Source: an uncultured Faecalibacterium sp.
GTDB lineage: Bacteria; Bacillota; Clostridia; Oscillospirales; Ruminococcaceae
Length of the DNA stretch: 14,162 nt
Assembly: GCA_934518555.1 (NCBI GenBank)
Contig: CAKSXW010000051.1
Span: 1 to 14,162 of the forward strand
Direction: 5' to 3'
Shown here: positions 1-7,749 of the stretch, piece by piece
How the letters are laid out: every line of letters starts with the position of its first letter
Position numbering within the stretch: the stretch's first letter is position 1
Position numbers and translations under genes: made by a program
Notes under the pieces: model-generated
The model's input: the letters and a program-made list of their open reading frames with translations, nothing else
The model's database searches: none
Told to the model about the DNA's origin: nothing

Positions 1-350
1 TTGCCGCCGTAGTAATACTGTGCTTCCTCAGACATGGTCAGGAAGCCCTTGTTCTTTGCCTTGGTGAACAGCAGCATGGAAAGGATACCTGCCGATGCGC
101 CCAGGCCGTAGATGGCGCCGCCCCAACCGTGGTTGAAGCCGTTGCCGATAGCACCCATGGAAGAACCGGTGCCGATCATGGTTGCACCAACGGTGCAGAA
201 GATCAGGAAGAAGCCCAGGTTGCCGCCGCCGGTCAGGAAGCTGCTGCCCTCATTTTTGCCGCGGCTGGTGATCCAGCCCACAAAGATCATGAAGCAGATC
301 CATGCAATAAAGCCGCCAATAAACAATGGGATGTATTTGGGATCCAACAT
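1..350 (-). CDS. Sodium:solute symporter (SSS family), N-terminal part, cut by window edge
   Basis: The visible 116 residues are the N-terminus of a membrane transporter that couples solute uptake to Na+ entry. A first hydrophobic helix (about residues 8-27, IPLFIGGFIAWICFMIFVGW) is followed by a short loop and then a Gly/Ser/Thr-rich stretch with GGGNLGFF, GATMIGTGSSMGA and NHGWGGAIYGLGAS, the pattern around TM1-TM3 of the SSS family (the PutP/SglT fold). The start is ATG at 348-350, with an AAGGAGG ribosome site about 9 nt upstream on the minus strand. It is divergent from the galactonate operon and has its own promoter at 485-513 with a palindromic operator just downstream. Substrate cannot be read from the fragment; a sugar acid such as galactonate is inferred only from context. 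Confidence 0.88.
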   Translation of the reverse strand, partial: MLDPKYIPLFIGGFIAWICFMIFVGWITSRGKNEGSSFLTGGGNLGFFLIFCTVGATMIGTGSSMGAIGNGFNHGWGGAIYGLGASAGILSMLLFTKAKNKGFLTMSEEAQYYYGG

Positions 351-456
351 AGTTTCATTTCCTCCTTAGAAACATTTTTCTCAGCCCGGCGCAGGGTCCG
401 CTCGGGCCGATGTAGCTGTCTGACCTTTCCCCGCTGCGGGCCGGCACCGTGGGGTC

Positions 457-469
457 GTTGTCCGACAAC
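457..469. promoter_or_regulatory. Operator O1, palindrome GTTGTC-C-GACAAC
   Basis: A perfect 13-bp palindrome, GTTGTCCGACAAC, with one central base. It lies about 9-21 nt downstream of the expected start of transcription of the symporter promoter (485-513, minus strand), a classic position for a repressor. The NTTGTC-N-GACAAN form is the kind of short site bound by FadR/FCD GntR-family regulators, and such a regulator is encoded at 4745-5527. A second copy of the 11-bp core is at 732-742. Binding is inferred. Confidence 0.6.
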
Positions 470-484
470 AACTTCGCTACCGTA

Positions 485-513
485 AATTTACCAATTTTCT
501 TCCTTTTCGTCAA
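485..513 (-). promoter_or_regulatory. Promoter of the symporter gene (TTGACG-N17-TAAATT)
   Basis: On the minus strand TTGACG (508-513) is followed after exactly 17 nt by TAAATT (485-490). Five of six bases match consensus at -35 and four of six at -10, in an AT-rich context. It reads toward the symporter and leaves a leader of about 130 nt containing operator O1. An inverted GTTTC/GAAAC pair (352-356 and 369-373) flanks the ribosome site. Confidence 0.7.
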
Positions 514-585
514 TAGTTTTTTAACATTTTCTGAGCAAATATGGATTTTCAGCGCAAGTTATAATTTTTTGTGCCCTGTTTTGTC

Positions 586-599
586 ATTTTCACGAAAAT
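586..599. promoter_or_regulatory. Palindrome ATTTTC-AC-GAAAAT between divergent promoters
   Basis: A 14-bp palindrome with 6-bp arms and a 2-nt centre, placed just upstream of the -35 box of the rightward promoter at 611-639 and between it and the leftward promoter at 485-513. The position suits a regulator site, but no specific family is indicated and AT-rich palindromes of this size can occur by chance. Confidence 0.3.
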
Positions 600-610
600 A
601 AAACTGCCTC

Positions 611-639
611 TTGCAGTCGCAAAAACAGCGTCGTATACT
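611..639 (+). promoter_or_regulatory. Promoter of the iclR-kdgK-eda-dgoD operon (TTGCAG-N17-TATACT)
   Basis: TTGCAG (611-616) and TATACT (634-639) are separated by exactly 17 nt, on the strand that reads into the IclR regulator gene. It would give a long leader of about 360 nt. The leader begins with a potential hairpin around 649-675 (GGAG..ATCGG/CCGAT..CTCC), contains operator O2 at 731-743 and the inverted repeat at 871-918. A second start with a perfect TATAAT at 978-983 is also possible. Confidence 0.55.
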
Positions 640-730
640 GAATTTAGAGGAGCTCATCGGGCAGCCGATCCTCCAATTTCCAAAAATCATACGGTATTCC
701 GTCCTTTTTAGTTTGTGTCTGCAAGAAAAA

Positions 731-743
731 GTTGTCAGACAAT
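731..743. promoter_or_regulatory. Operator O2, TTGTC-A-GACAA
   Basis: GTTGTCAGACAAT repeats the 11-bp TTGTC-N-GACAA core of operator O1 (458-468); only the central base differs. It lies in the leader or promoter region of the iclR operon, about 90 nt downstream of the 611-639 promoter, where bound protein could act as a roadblock. The centre-to-centre distance to O1 is 274 bp, compatible with a looped repressor. The likely ligand is the GntR/FCD protein encoded at 4745-5527. Confidence 0.55.
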
Positions 744-870
744 ACCGCAAATCCGCTCCAGGACCCCACAAAACCCCCTCTCCCGGGGGCTGGCAGGTCG
801 GTTCCACCGCCCAAAAAAGCGGCTGGGCCCCTGACTGCCGGGGGCTGGAGCCAACATAACACGTCCAATC

Positions 871-918
871 TGTTCGGATATAAGAACTCGCAGTCTATTG
901 CATCCCCATATCCGAACA
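871..918. promoter_or_regulatory. Inverted repeat TGTTCGGATAT / ATATCCGAACA
   Basis: Two perfect 11-bp arms, TGTTCGGATAT (871-881) and ATATCCGAACA (908-918), are separated by 26 nt. They lie about 60-110 bp upstream of the TATAAT at 978-983 and about 90 bp upstream of the IclR start codon. IclR-family proteins often regulate their own promoters from paired sites, so autoregulation by the adjacent gene is the simplest reading. A long-loop RNA hairpin in the leader is an alternative. Confidence 0.5.
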
Positions 919-977
919 AAAAGTCGTTCTTCCGAGCCCCGGGGCTGGCCCGAACTTCCGGCCCCGGCCCGGCCCTT

Positions 978-983
978 TATAAT
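978..983 (+). promoter_or_regulatory. Possible proximal -10 box TATAAT upstream of iclR
   Basis: A perfect TATAAT lies 23 nt upstream of the IclR start codon. The sequence 16-17 nt further upstream is GC-rich and has no recognisable -35 box, so if used it would probably depend on an activator, for instance one bound at the inverted repeat 871-918. The leader would then be very short, about 15 nt. Confidence 0.3.
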
Positions 984-1005
984 AAGGAAAGGAAGTGATC
1001 CGCCT

Positions 1006-1776
1006 ATGCCTTCCGGAGACGCCCACCGTTCCCTGGCCCGGGCCCTGGATATCCTGGAGCTGTGCAGCCAGAACGGCGGCGGTTACACCCTGACCCAGCT
1101 GTCCCAGCAGCTGGGCATTGCCAAGGGCAGCATCTCTCCCCTGCTGCACACCCTGCGGGACCGGGGGTATCTGACCCTGGACGAGCAGGACCACCGCTAC
1201 CGCATCGGCCGCATGGCGTTCCGCATTGGGAACACCTACCTGGACGAGGCCAGTGCCCTGCGGGAGATCCACCGCCTGATGAACGATATCGTGGCGGCCT
1301 GCCACGAGACCTGCCACCTGGGCTGCCTGAAAAATGGGGATGTATATTACCTAAAAAAGGTGGAGAGCCCCTTGCACAGCCACACCGTCACCGTGGAGGG
1401 CCGCAGCCTGCCGGCCTACGCCACCGGCGTAGGCAAGGCCCTGCTGGCAGACTACCAGCTGCCCCAGCTGAAGGCCCTGTACTACGACGGCCTGTACCCC
1501 CTGACCGAGCACACCATCACCGACTTTCGGCTGCTGGCCGACCAGCTGGTGGAGATCCGGGCCAAGGGCTTTGCCTACGAGTGCGAGGAGAGCACCCGGG
1601 GCATCCGGTGCATCGGCGTGCCCCTGCGGAAGAATGGCCGGGTGGCCGCCGCCCTCAGCGTGGCCTTTCCCCTGGAGCGGTACAACCCCCAGGCGGCTAC
1701 CCGGGCAGAAAAAGCCCTGGACGAGGCCCGGCGTCAGATCGAACGAATGCTTTGCAGCGTAGAGCTGCAATTCTGA
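1006..1776 (+). CDS. IclR-family transcriptional regulator
   Basis: A 256-residue protein of normal IclR length. Residues about 5-70 form the winged helix-turn-helix DNA-binding domain (ALDILELCSQNGGGYTLTQLSQQLGIAKGSISPLLHTL); residues about 80-250 are the effector-binding domain with the typical LPAYATGVGKALLA segment (135-148) and the STRGIRCIGVPL region. IclR proteins sense small organic acids, and the KdgR branch controls 2-keto-3-deoxygluconate use. It is the first gene of the operon, 29 nt ahead of the kinase gene, so it is probably co-transcribed with its targets. I chose ATG 1006 because GGAAAGGAAG lies about 10 nt upstream and the wHTH begins correctly; the frame is open further upstream only through promoter DNA. 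Activator or repressor role and ligand (galactonate or KDGal) are inferred from context. Confidence 0.9.
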   Translation: MPSGDAHRSLARALDILELCSQNGGGYTLTQLSQQLGIAKGSISPLLHTLRDRGYLTLDEQDHRYRIGRMAFRIGNTYLDEASALREIHRLMNDIVAACHETCHLGCLKNGDVYYLKKVESPLHSHTVTVEGRSLPAYATGVGKALLADYQLPQLKALYYDGLYPLTEHTITDFRLLADQLVEIRAKGFAYECEESTRGIRCIGVPLRKNGRVAAALSVAFPLERYNPQAATRAEKALDEARRQIERMLCSVELQF

Positions 1777-1805
1777 GCCTTACCTATAAGAAAAGGAGTG
1801 TTTTT

Positions 1806-2753
1806 ATGCCACAGTTGATCACCATCGGCGAGACCATGGCCGCCTTTACCCCCGACAGCGTAGGTGCCCTGCGCTATGTGCAGAACTTTGGCATCCGCAC
1901 CGCCGGAGCCGAAAGCAATGTGGCCGTGGGCCTGGCCAAGCTGGGCCTGGAGGCCGCCTGGGTCAGCCGCCTGGGCACCGACGAGTTCGGCTGCTTTATC
2001 CGCAACCAGCTCCGGGCCGAAGGCGTGGACTGCTCCCGGGTCATCTACGACCCGGACCACCGCACCGGCATCATGTTCAAGGAGACCGGCGTGGGCGAGA
2101 CCAAGGTATTCTACTACCGGGAGAACAGCGCCGCCAGCCACCTGTGCCCGGAGGACGTGACCCCGGCCCTGCTGGAGGGGGTCAAGACCCTGCACATGAG
2201 CGGCATTACCCCGGTGCTCAGCGAAAGCTGCCTGGCCATGACCAAGGCCGCCTTTGCCCTGGCCAAGGAGCAGGGGGTGGCCATCAGCTTTGACCCCAAC
2301 ATCCGCCGCAAGCTGTGGAAGGGCCAGGACTACGCCCCCCTGATCCGGGACCTGACCCTCCAGAGCCAGATCGTGCTGCTGGGCCTGGACGAGGCCGAGG
2401 CCCTGTTTGGCCTCCGGGACCCGGACGCCATCTTTGACCTGCTGTTCCAGCAGGGCTGCGCCGTGTGGGCCGCCATCAAGGACGGGGGCAACGGTGCCTG
2501 GGTGGCAGACAAGACCACCCGTGAGAAGCTGCCGCCCTACCCCTGCAAGCCTGTGGAGCCCATCGGAGCCGGAGACGGCTTCAATGCCGGGTTCCTGGCC
2601 GGATACCTGCAGGGCCGGGACGTGATCACCGCCGGGCGCATGGGTGCCGTCTGCGGTGCCCTGGCCACCCAGACCCCCGGCGACGTGGAGGGCTACCCCG
2701 ACGCCGCCCAGATGGAGGCCGCCCTGACGGGAGCCGCCATCACCTACCGTTGA
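1806..2753 (+). CDS. kdgK: PfkB-family 2-keto-3-deoxy-gluconate/galactonate kinase
   Basis: A 315-residue ribokinase/PfkB-family sugar kinase that phosphorylates 2-keto-3-deoxy sugar acids at C6 using ATP. The first PfkB signature (AGAESNVAVGLAKLG, 33-47), the KdgK-like DPNIRRKLW (163-171) and the second signature GAGDGFNAGF (254-263) with catalytic base D257 are all intact. Length is normal. The start is ATG 1806 with AAAAGGAG about 7 nt upstream; the same frame is open further upstream only as a shadow inside iclR. It sits between the regulator and the aldolase in the operon. Because a galactonate dehydratase is the last gene, the physiological substrate is probably 2-keto-3-deoxy-D-galactonate. 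Enterobacteria use an unrelated kinase (DgoK) for that step, so here a KdgK-type enzyme appears to replace it. Confidence 0.88.
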   Translation: MPQLITIGETMAAFTPDSVGALRYVQNFGIRTAGAESNVAVGLAKLGLEAAWVSRLGTDEFGCFIRNQLRAEGVDCSRVIYDPDHRTGIMFKETGVGETKVFYYRENSAASHLCPEDVTPALLEGVKTLHMSGITPVLSESCLAMTKAAFALAKEQGVAISFDPNIRRKLWKGQDYAPLIRDLTLQSQIVLLGLDEAEALFGLRDPDAIFDLLFQQGCAVWAAIKDGGNGAWVADKTTREKLPPYPCKPVEPIGAGDGFNAGFLAGYLQGRDVITAGRMGAVCGALATQTPGDVEGYPDAAQMEAALTGAAITYR

Positions 2754-2758
2754 TCCGC

Positions 2759-2775
2759 TGAAACCGCTGGTTTCA
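2759..2775. promoter_or_regulatory. Palindrome TGAAACC-GCT-GGTTTCA between kdgK and eda
   Basis: A perfect palindrome with 7-bp arms and a 3-nt centre in the 48-nt gap between the kinase stop and the aldolase start. The TGAAA-N7-TTTCA shape resembles the box recognised by the IclR-family regulator KdgR of enterobacteria. It could be an internal operator, or an mRNA hairpin that affects processing or downstream translation. It has no T-run, so it is not a normal terminator. Confidence 0.45.
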
Positions 2776-2801
2776 TTGTTTGCCGAAAGGAGTTTTTCTG
2801 T

Positions 2802-3428
2802 ATGGACACTTATGATCTGGTTTCCAAACACCCTTTGCTGGCCATTCTGCGGAACGTTCCGCTGGAAAAGACCATTGATTACGCCGAGGCTGCCGTACAG
2901 GGCGGCGCCCCCTTTTTTGAGGTAGCCCTCAACAGCCCCCACGCCCTGGAGCAGATCACCATGCTCCGGACCCATTTTGGGGACCGCTGCACCGTAGGTG
3001 CCGGCACCGCCATTACCGTGGACCGCTGCAAGGCTGCTCTGGACGCCGGTGCACAGTTCCTGCTGACCCCCGGCACCCCTCTGGATGTGTTCGGCTACTG
3101 CGCCGACCACGACATTGCCCTGCTGCCCGGCGTGCTGACCCCCACCGACGTGGCCACCAGCCTGCAATTCGGCTACAAGACCATGAAGCTGTTCCCTGCC
3201 GGCAGTATGCCCCGGCACTATGTCAAGGACCTGCAGGGCCCCTTTGACGGCACCAACTATATGGCCATTGGCGGCGTGAGCCCTGCCAACATCCGGGAGT
3301 TTTTTGACGCCGGGTGCATCAGCGTAGGCCTGGCCTCCAGCCTGATGCCCAAGGAGGCCGTGGCTGCCAACGACTGGGAGGCCTGCGCCGCCTATGTCCG
3401 CAGCATGGTGGAACAGATCCGCCGCTGA
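2802..3428 (+). CDS. eda: KDPG/KDPGal (2-keto-3-deoxy-6-phosphogluconate/galactonate) aldolase
   Basis: A 208-residue class I aldolase of the Eda/DgoA family, a TIM barrel that splits the phosphorylated 2-keto-3-deoxy acid into pyruvate and D-glyceraldehyde-3-phosphate. Expected active-site residues are visible: E40 in FFEVALNSP, T69 in GAGTA and the Schiff-base lysine K129 in TMKLFPAG, followed by the phosphate-binding GGVSPANI (157-164) and VGLASSL. Length is normal. The EVALNSPHAL stretch recalls DgoA (EITLRSP) as well as Eda. ATG 2802 is preceded by AAAGGAG. As third gene of the operon it acts directly after the kinase and on the product of the dehydratase branch. Eda versus DgoA specificity cannot be decided by eye. 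Confidence 0.9.
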   Translation: MDTYDLVSKHPLLAILRNVPLEKTIDYAEAAVQGGAPFFEVALNSPHALEQITMLRTHFGDRCTVGAGTAITVDRCKAALDAGAQFLLTPGTPLDVFGYCADHDIALLPGVLTPTDVATSLQFGYKTMKLFPAGSMPRHYVKDLQGPFDGTNYMAIGGVSPANIREFFDAGCISVGLASSLMPKEAVAANDWEACAAYVRSMVEQIRR

Positions 3429-3481
3429 GTTTCTACAGAACGTCCATACTATAACAGATAAAACAGAAAGGAATTTATCCC

Positions 3482-4630
<1,149 letters not shown>

Positions 4631-4671
4631 TGTTCCCTGCCCCAGCAGCCTGAAATGCCATAAAATAAAAT

Positions 4672-4713
4672 CAGCCCACAGACCGGAGCGTTACGCTCCC
4701 AGCCTGTGGGCTG
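4672..4713. terminator. Bidirectional terminator between dgoD and the GntR gene
   Basis: Perfect 10-bp arms CAGCCCACAG (4672-4681) and CTGTGGGCTG (4704-4713) enclose a second stem GGAGCG/CGCTCC (4685-4699). Downstream on the plus strand is TTCTTGTTGTT; on the minus strand the hairpin is followed by ATTTTATTTTAT. It therefore serves both the rightward dgoD operon and the leftward GntR gene, which converge here. Confidence 0.85.
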
Positions 4714-4744
4714 TTCTTGTTGTTGGGTTGTTGTAAAAACGGGC

Positions 4745-5527
4745 TCAGGTGTCCTCTTCCTGGGGGCTGCTGAGCTCCTTCAGTTCCAGCACCCATTCCG
4801 GCACCTTGGGGGTCAGGGGCGGCTCGCCGCTGCGCTGGCGGTGCATCTCCCGGTACAGATCCCGGTTGTAGGAAAGGTGCAGGGTCATGGCGTCCCGGGC
4901 CCAGGTGCTGTCGCCGCTCTTGATGGCCTCCAGCACTGCCTTGTGGGTGTCCAGGGTCTCCTGCAGCAGGGCACGATGGGTGCCCTCGGTGAACACCTCC
5001 ACCGACGCCGTGATGATGGGGGCCAGCTGGGGGGCCACCAGGTTGCCGCTGGCCTGGGCAATGATCCGGTGGAACTTCATATCCTCCTCCAGGTAGTCCT
5101 GGCCGTGGAGGATGTGGTACTCCATCTGATCGTACAGCTGCTCCATCTCGGCGATCTGCTCCGGGGTGGCGTGACGGGCTGCCAGGGCGGCAATGGCAGG
5201 CTCGATGATATTGCGTACTTCCAGCAGGTCAAAGGCCAGCCGCTCTTTGTCCTCGATAAAATCCAGCCCCAGGGGGTCATCGGCCAGGCCCGGCTGGTCC
5301 GTCACAAAGGAGCCTGCCCCGTGGCGCACCGTCAGGATGTTCTGGGATTCCAGCCGCTTGATGGCCTCACGCACGGTGCTGCGGGCCACTCCCATCTCCT
5401 TGGCCAGAGCCGTTTCTGTAGGGAGCTTATCGCCAGCCTTCAGTTTTTCTTCCAGGATGTATTCCTTGATCCTTTGGGCCACCCGTTCTGCCAGCGGCCG
5501 ACTGGAATCACAATTGATATTTTCCAT
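4745..5527 (-). CDS. GntR-family (FadR/FCD subfamily) transcriptional regulator
   Basis: A 260-residue regulator. Residues about 10-77 are the GntR winged helix (RVAQRIKEYILEEKLKAGDKLP, TALAKEMGVARSTVREAIKRLE, VRHGAGSFVT). Residues about 98-228 are the all-helical FCD ligand domain with its metal/carboxylate-binding residues D149, H153, H195 and H217. E. coli DgoR, the galactonate-responsive repressor of the dgo operon, belongs to this subfamily, so a DgoR-like role is likely given the adjacent convergent dgoD. The start is ATG at 5525-5527 with AAAGAGGT about 8 nt upstream. It has its own promoter at 5569-5597. Candidate operators with the expected TTGTC-N-GACAA form lie at 457-469 and 731-743, not near its own start, so autoregulation at that motif is not apparent. 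The C-terminal tail after residue 230 is polar and probably disordered. Confidence 0.9.
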   Translation of the reverse strand: MENINCDSSRPLAERVAQRIKEYILEEKLKAGDKLPTETALAKEMGVARSTVREAIKRLESQNILTVRHGAGSFVTDQPGLADDPLGLDFIEDKERLAFDLLEVRNIIEPAIAALAARHATPEQIAEMEQLYDQMEYHILHGQDYLEEDMKFHRIIAQASGNLVAPQLAPIITASVEVFTEGTHRALLQETLDTHKAVLEAIKSGDSTWARDAMTLHLSYNRDLYREMHRQRSGEPPLTPKVPEWVLELKELSSPQEEDT

Positions 5528-5568
5528 CCGTGTACCTCTTTCCTTGCTCCCATGCGTTCTTTTTCCTC

Positions 5569-5597
5569 ATTATACCGGAAAATCCAGAAGCTGTAAA
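5569..5597 (-). promoter_or_regulatory. Promoter of the GntR regulator gene (TTTACA-N17-TATAAT)
   Basis: On the minus strand TTTACA (5592-5597) is followed after 17 nt by a perfect TATAAT (5569-5574), about 42 nt before the GntR start codon. It lies in the short gap after the AAA+ gene, so the regulator need not depend on readthrough from that gene. Confidence 0.75.
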
Positions 5598-5638
5598 GCA
5601 AGCCGCCGGGAATTTCCCTTCCGGGAGGCAAAATCTCC

Positions 5639-7672
5639 TTATTCTTCCAGTTCCAGGTCCCCGGGCAGGATCAGGTCCAGGGGAGCCTCCGGCTCTGCCA
5701 CCAGCCGTCGGCTCTGGTGGAAAATGGCCTTTTCCAGGGTGTTCCGGGCCAGGCGGCCGTTGCCTGCGGTGCGGCTGTCCCGGGCCTGGCACCGCTGGTA
5801 GTAGTCCAGCAGGGGAGCCAGGCACCCTTCCTCCAGCCGATAGCCCTTGCCCTTGGCCAGCACCTGGGTGATCTCCAGCAGCTCCTGCCCGGTGTAATCC
5901 GGGAACTCCACCCGGTTGGGGAACCGGCTGGCCAGGCCGCTGTTGGCGGTGAGGAAAGTGTCCATCTCCCGGGTATACCCGGCCAGGATCACCACCAGCT
6001 GGTCCCGGTGGTCCTCCATGCCCTTGACCAGGGCGTCGATGGCCTCCAGGCCAAAGCTGTCCTGCTCCCCTCGGTAGAGGCTGTAGGCTTCGTCAATGAA
6101 CAGCACCCCTCCCAGGGCGCTCTGGATGACGCTGTTGGTCAGGGGGGCGGTGTGGCCGGTGTAGCGGCCCACCAGGTCCGCCCGGCTCACCTCCACCAGC
6201 TGGCCCCCCTTCAGGGCCCCAATGGCCTTCAGGTACTTGGCCACCAGCCGGGCAATGGTGGTCTTGCCGGTGCCGGGGTTGCCGGTAAAGATCATGTGCA
6301 TGGACAGGGTGGCGGTCTGGAGCCCGGCGGCGGCCCGGCGCTGCTGGACCTGCAAATTGTCTGCCAGACCGAACACATAGTCCTTTACCGGGGCCAGCCC
6401 CACCAGCTGGTCCAGCTGGGCCTTGATCTGGTCCACAGCCCCGGTGTACTCCTGAGGCAGCAGGTCCCACAAAGCCGCCGGGGCACTGCCGTTCAGGCTG
6501 TACCGGAGCCCCTCCGGGGCAGCGGTAAGAGCCACGGTGCCTGTAAGGGCCTGGTCCGTTTGCAGGCACAGCTCGCTGAGGGCCCGGAACACCCGGTCAC
6601 AGCAGGCAGAAAGCCCTGCGGCCCCCTCCTGCCGGGAGCACTGGGCCGCCACATAGTCCCGGACGTCGGCCCCGGCAGAAAGGGCAAGCCCCAGCCGGGC
6701 CTGGACCTTCCGGGCCAGGGCGTTCAGCTCCTGGGCCGCCAGGGCTTTCAGGTCCTGAGGGGCAAAGGGAGCCGTGGCACACACATCCCCCACGGCGGAC
6801 ACAAAGGGAGCCCCCAACTTATCGGCCAGGGCCTCCCGGCCCTTGTGGGAGAAAAAGATCAGATACTTGCCGCAGGGGTCCAGGCGGCTGACGGCCCCGG
6901 GGGCCAGGGCTGTGCCTGCCTCCACCAGAATGCCCTCCTTGTTTACCAGGTATCGGCTGGAAAGGGGGGCGCTGCCCTGCCGGGCCAGGTCTGCCAAGGT
7001 CTTGAGGAAGCCCGGGTAGCAGCTCTCGTAGTGCTCCAGCACCAGGATCTCCCCGGGGGCGTGGAGGGCAGCGTACAGGTCCTGCAAAAACAGCTTTTCG
7101 GTGCCGGAGTCCGGGTACAGGGCCAGGTCCAGCACCGCCATTTGATCCGTTTGCAGCAGGCCCCGGGCCGCCATGATCCGGGCGGTCTCTGCCAGGGCGA
7201 AATGCCGCCCGGTGCCCGGAGGGCCCCACAGCAGGATCACGTTCCGGGCTGCCGGGGGCTGGGTGCCCAGCACAAAGGGCCGGCGCATGGCACGCACCAC
7301 CCCCTCCACGTAGGAGTCCTGGCCCAGCACCCTCTGCTTGACCTCCCCGGCCAGGCCCTCAAAGCTGCCCAGGTGCTCCGGCTTGGTGTCGGCGGTGCCC
7401 TGGGCCAGCAGACCGTCGGCCTCCAGGTCCCGCAGCATCTGACGGCTGTTTTCCAGGGCTGCCTGGGCGTCGGCGTCCTGGGCCTTCAGCTGGGCATTCT
7501 GCTGCCGCAGCAGTTGGTCCAGCTGTTTTTGCTGCTCCAGCAACGCAGCGTTCAGGTCCGGCAGCCCCTGGGCCTTGGGGTCCGGCTTTGGGGTGCCGGA
7601 GCCAAACCGGGGCTTGCCCCCCGGGCCAAAGGCTCCCTTCATCAGAGCCTCCCAATCGTCGGTGTATGCCAT
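5639..7672 (-). CDS. Tandem AAA+ ATPase, CbbX/SpoVK-like, with degenerate N-terminal AAA module
   Basis: A 677-residue cytoplasmic protein. Residues about 40-88 are a Gln-rich coiled coil. Residues about 105-340 resemble a Clp-type AAA+ module, but its Walker A reads GPPGTGRH (150-157), lacking the essential lysine, and its Walker B is EILVLEHYE, without DE. Residues about 422-677 form a complete CbxX/CfqX (SpoVK, CbbX, EccA-like) AAA+ module: Walker A GNPGTGKT (464-471), Walker B VLFIDE (523-528), a sensor-1/AGYT strand, an arginine-finger region SRFPNRVEFPDY and sensor 2 in GNGRLARN (R640). Such modules are remodelling ATPases, often hexameric. I chose ATG at 7670-7672 with GGAGG 8 nt upstream; ATG at 7685-7687 (five residues longer) is possible, and the further upstream extension crosses the promoter. 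It is divergent from the pullulanase gene. The substrate is unknown; stage V sporulation K-like annotation would be by domain only. Confidence 0.85.
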   Translation of the reverse strand: MAYTDDWEALMKGAFGPGGKPRFGSGTPKPDPKAQGLPDLNAALLEQQKQLDQLLRQQNAQLKAQDADAQAALENSRQMLRDLEADGLLAQGTADTKPEHLGSFEGLAGEVKQRVLGQDSYVEGVVRAMRRPFVLGTQPPAARNVILLWGPPGTGRHFALAETARIMAARGLLQTDQMAVLDLALYPDSGTEKLFLQDLYAALHAPGEILVLEHYESCYPGFLKTLADLARQGSAPLSSRYLVNKEGILVEAGTALAPGAVSRLDPCGKYLIFFSHKGREALADKLGAPFVSAVGDVCATAPFAPQDLKALAAQELNALARKVQARLGLALSAGADVRDYVAAQCSRQEGAAGLSACCDRVFRALSELCLQTDQALTGTVALTAAPEGLRYSLNGSAPAALWDLLPQEYTGAVDQIKAQLDQLVGLAPVKDYVFGLADNLQVQQRRAAAGLQTATLSMHMIFTGNPGTGKTTIARLVAKYLKAIGALKGGQLVEVSRADLVGRYTGHTAPLTNSVIQSALGGVLFIDEAYSLYRGEQDSFGLEAIDALVKGMEDHRDQLVVILAGYTREMDTFLTANSGLASRFPNRVEFPDYTGQELLEITQVLAKGKGYRLEEGCLAPLLDYYQRCQARDSRTAGNGRLARNTLEKAIFHQSRRLVAEPEAPLDLILPGDLELEE

Positions 7673-7700
7673 CCTGGTCCCCTCCATGCGTTTTTCTTCC

Positions 7701-7729
7701 AGTATAGTGTACCCTGCCGGGTTTTGCAA
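7701..7729 (-). promoter_or_regulatory. Promoter of the AAA+ gene (TTGCAA-N17-TATACT)
   Basis: On the minus strand TTGCAA (7724-7729) and TATACT (7701-7706) are 17 nt apart, about 29 nt before the AAA+ start codon. The -35 box lies within the left arm of the inverted repeat 7722-7749. Confidence 0.7.
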
Positions 7730-7749
7730 GGGATTTCCCTCTTGCAAAA
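7722..7749. promoter_or_regulatory. Inverted repeat TTTTGCAAG / CTTGCAAAA holding both divergent -35 boxes
   Basis: Perfect 9-bp arms (7722-7730 and 7741-7749) with a 10-nt spacer that is itself partly symmetric (GGGA..TCCC). Each arm contains the TTGCAA used as -35 box of the promoter reading away from it. It may simply be two facing promoters, or a shared operator for a regulator that controls both genes. Confidence 0.6.

Noticed and set aside
559..998. Several overlapping small frames on both strands in the divergent control region
   Set aside because: None has a ribosome site or a recognisable translation, and the region is filled by promoter and operator elements.
1062..1805. N-terminal extension of the kinase reading frame through iclR
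   Set aside because: The frame is open but overlaps iclR almost completely; a strong ribosome site and the normal PfkB N-terminus place the start at 1806.
1734..3218. Long minus-strand open frame opposite iclR, kdgK and eda
   Set aside because: It is antisense to three well-supported genes and arises from their GC-rich third positions; its translation is Gly/Ala/Gln/His-rich with no domain.
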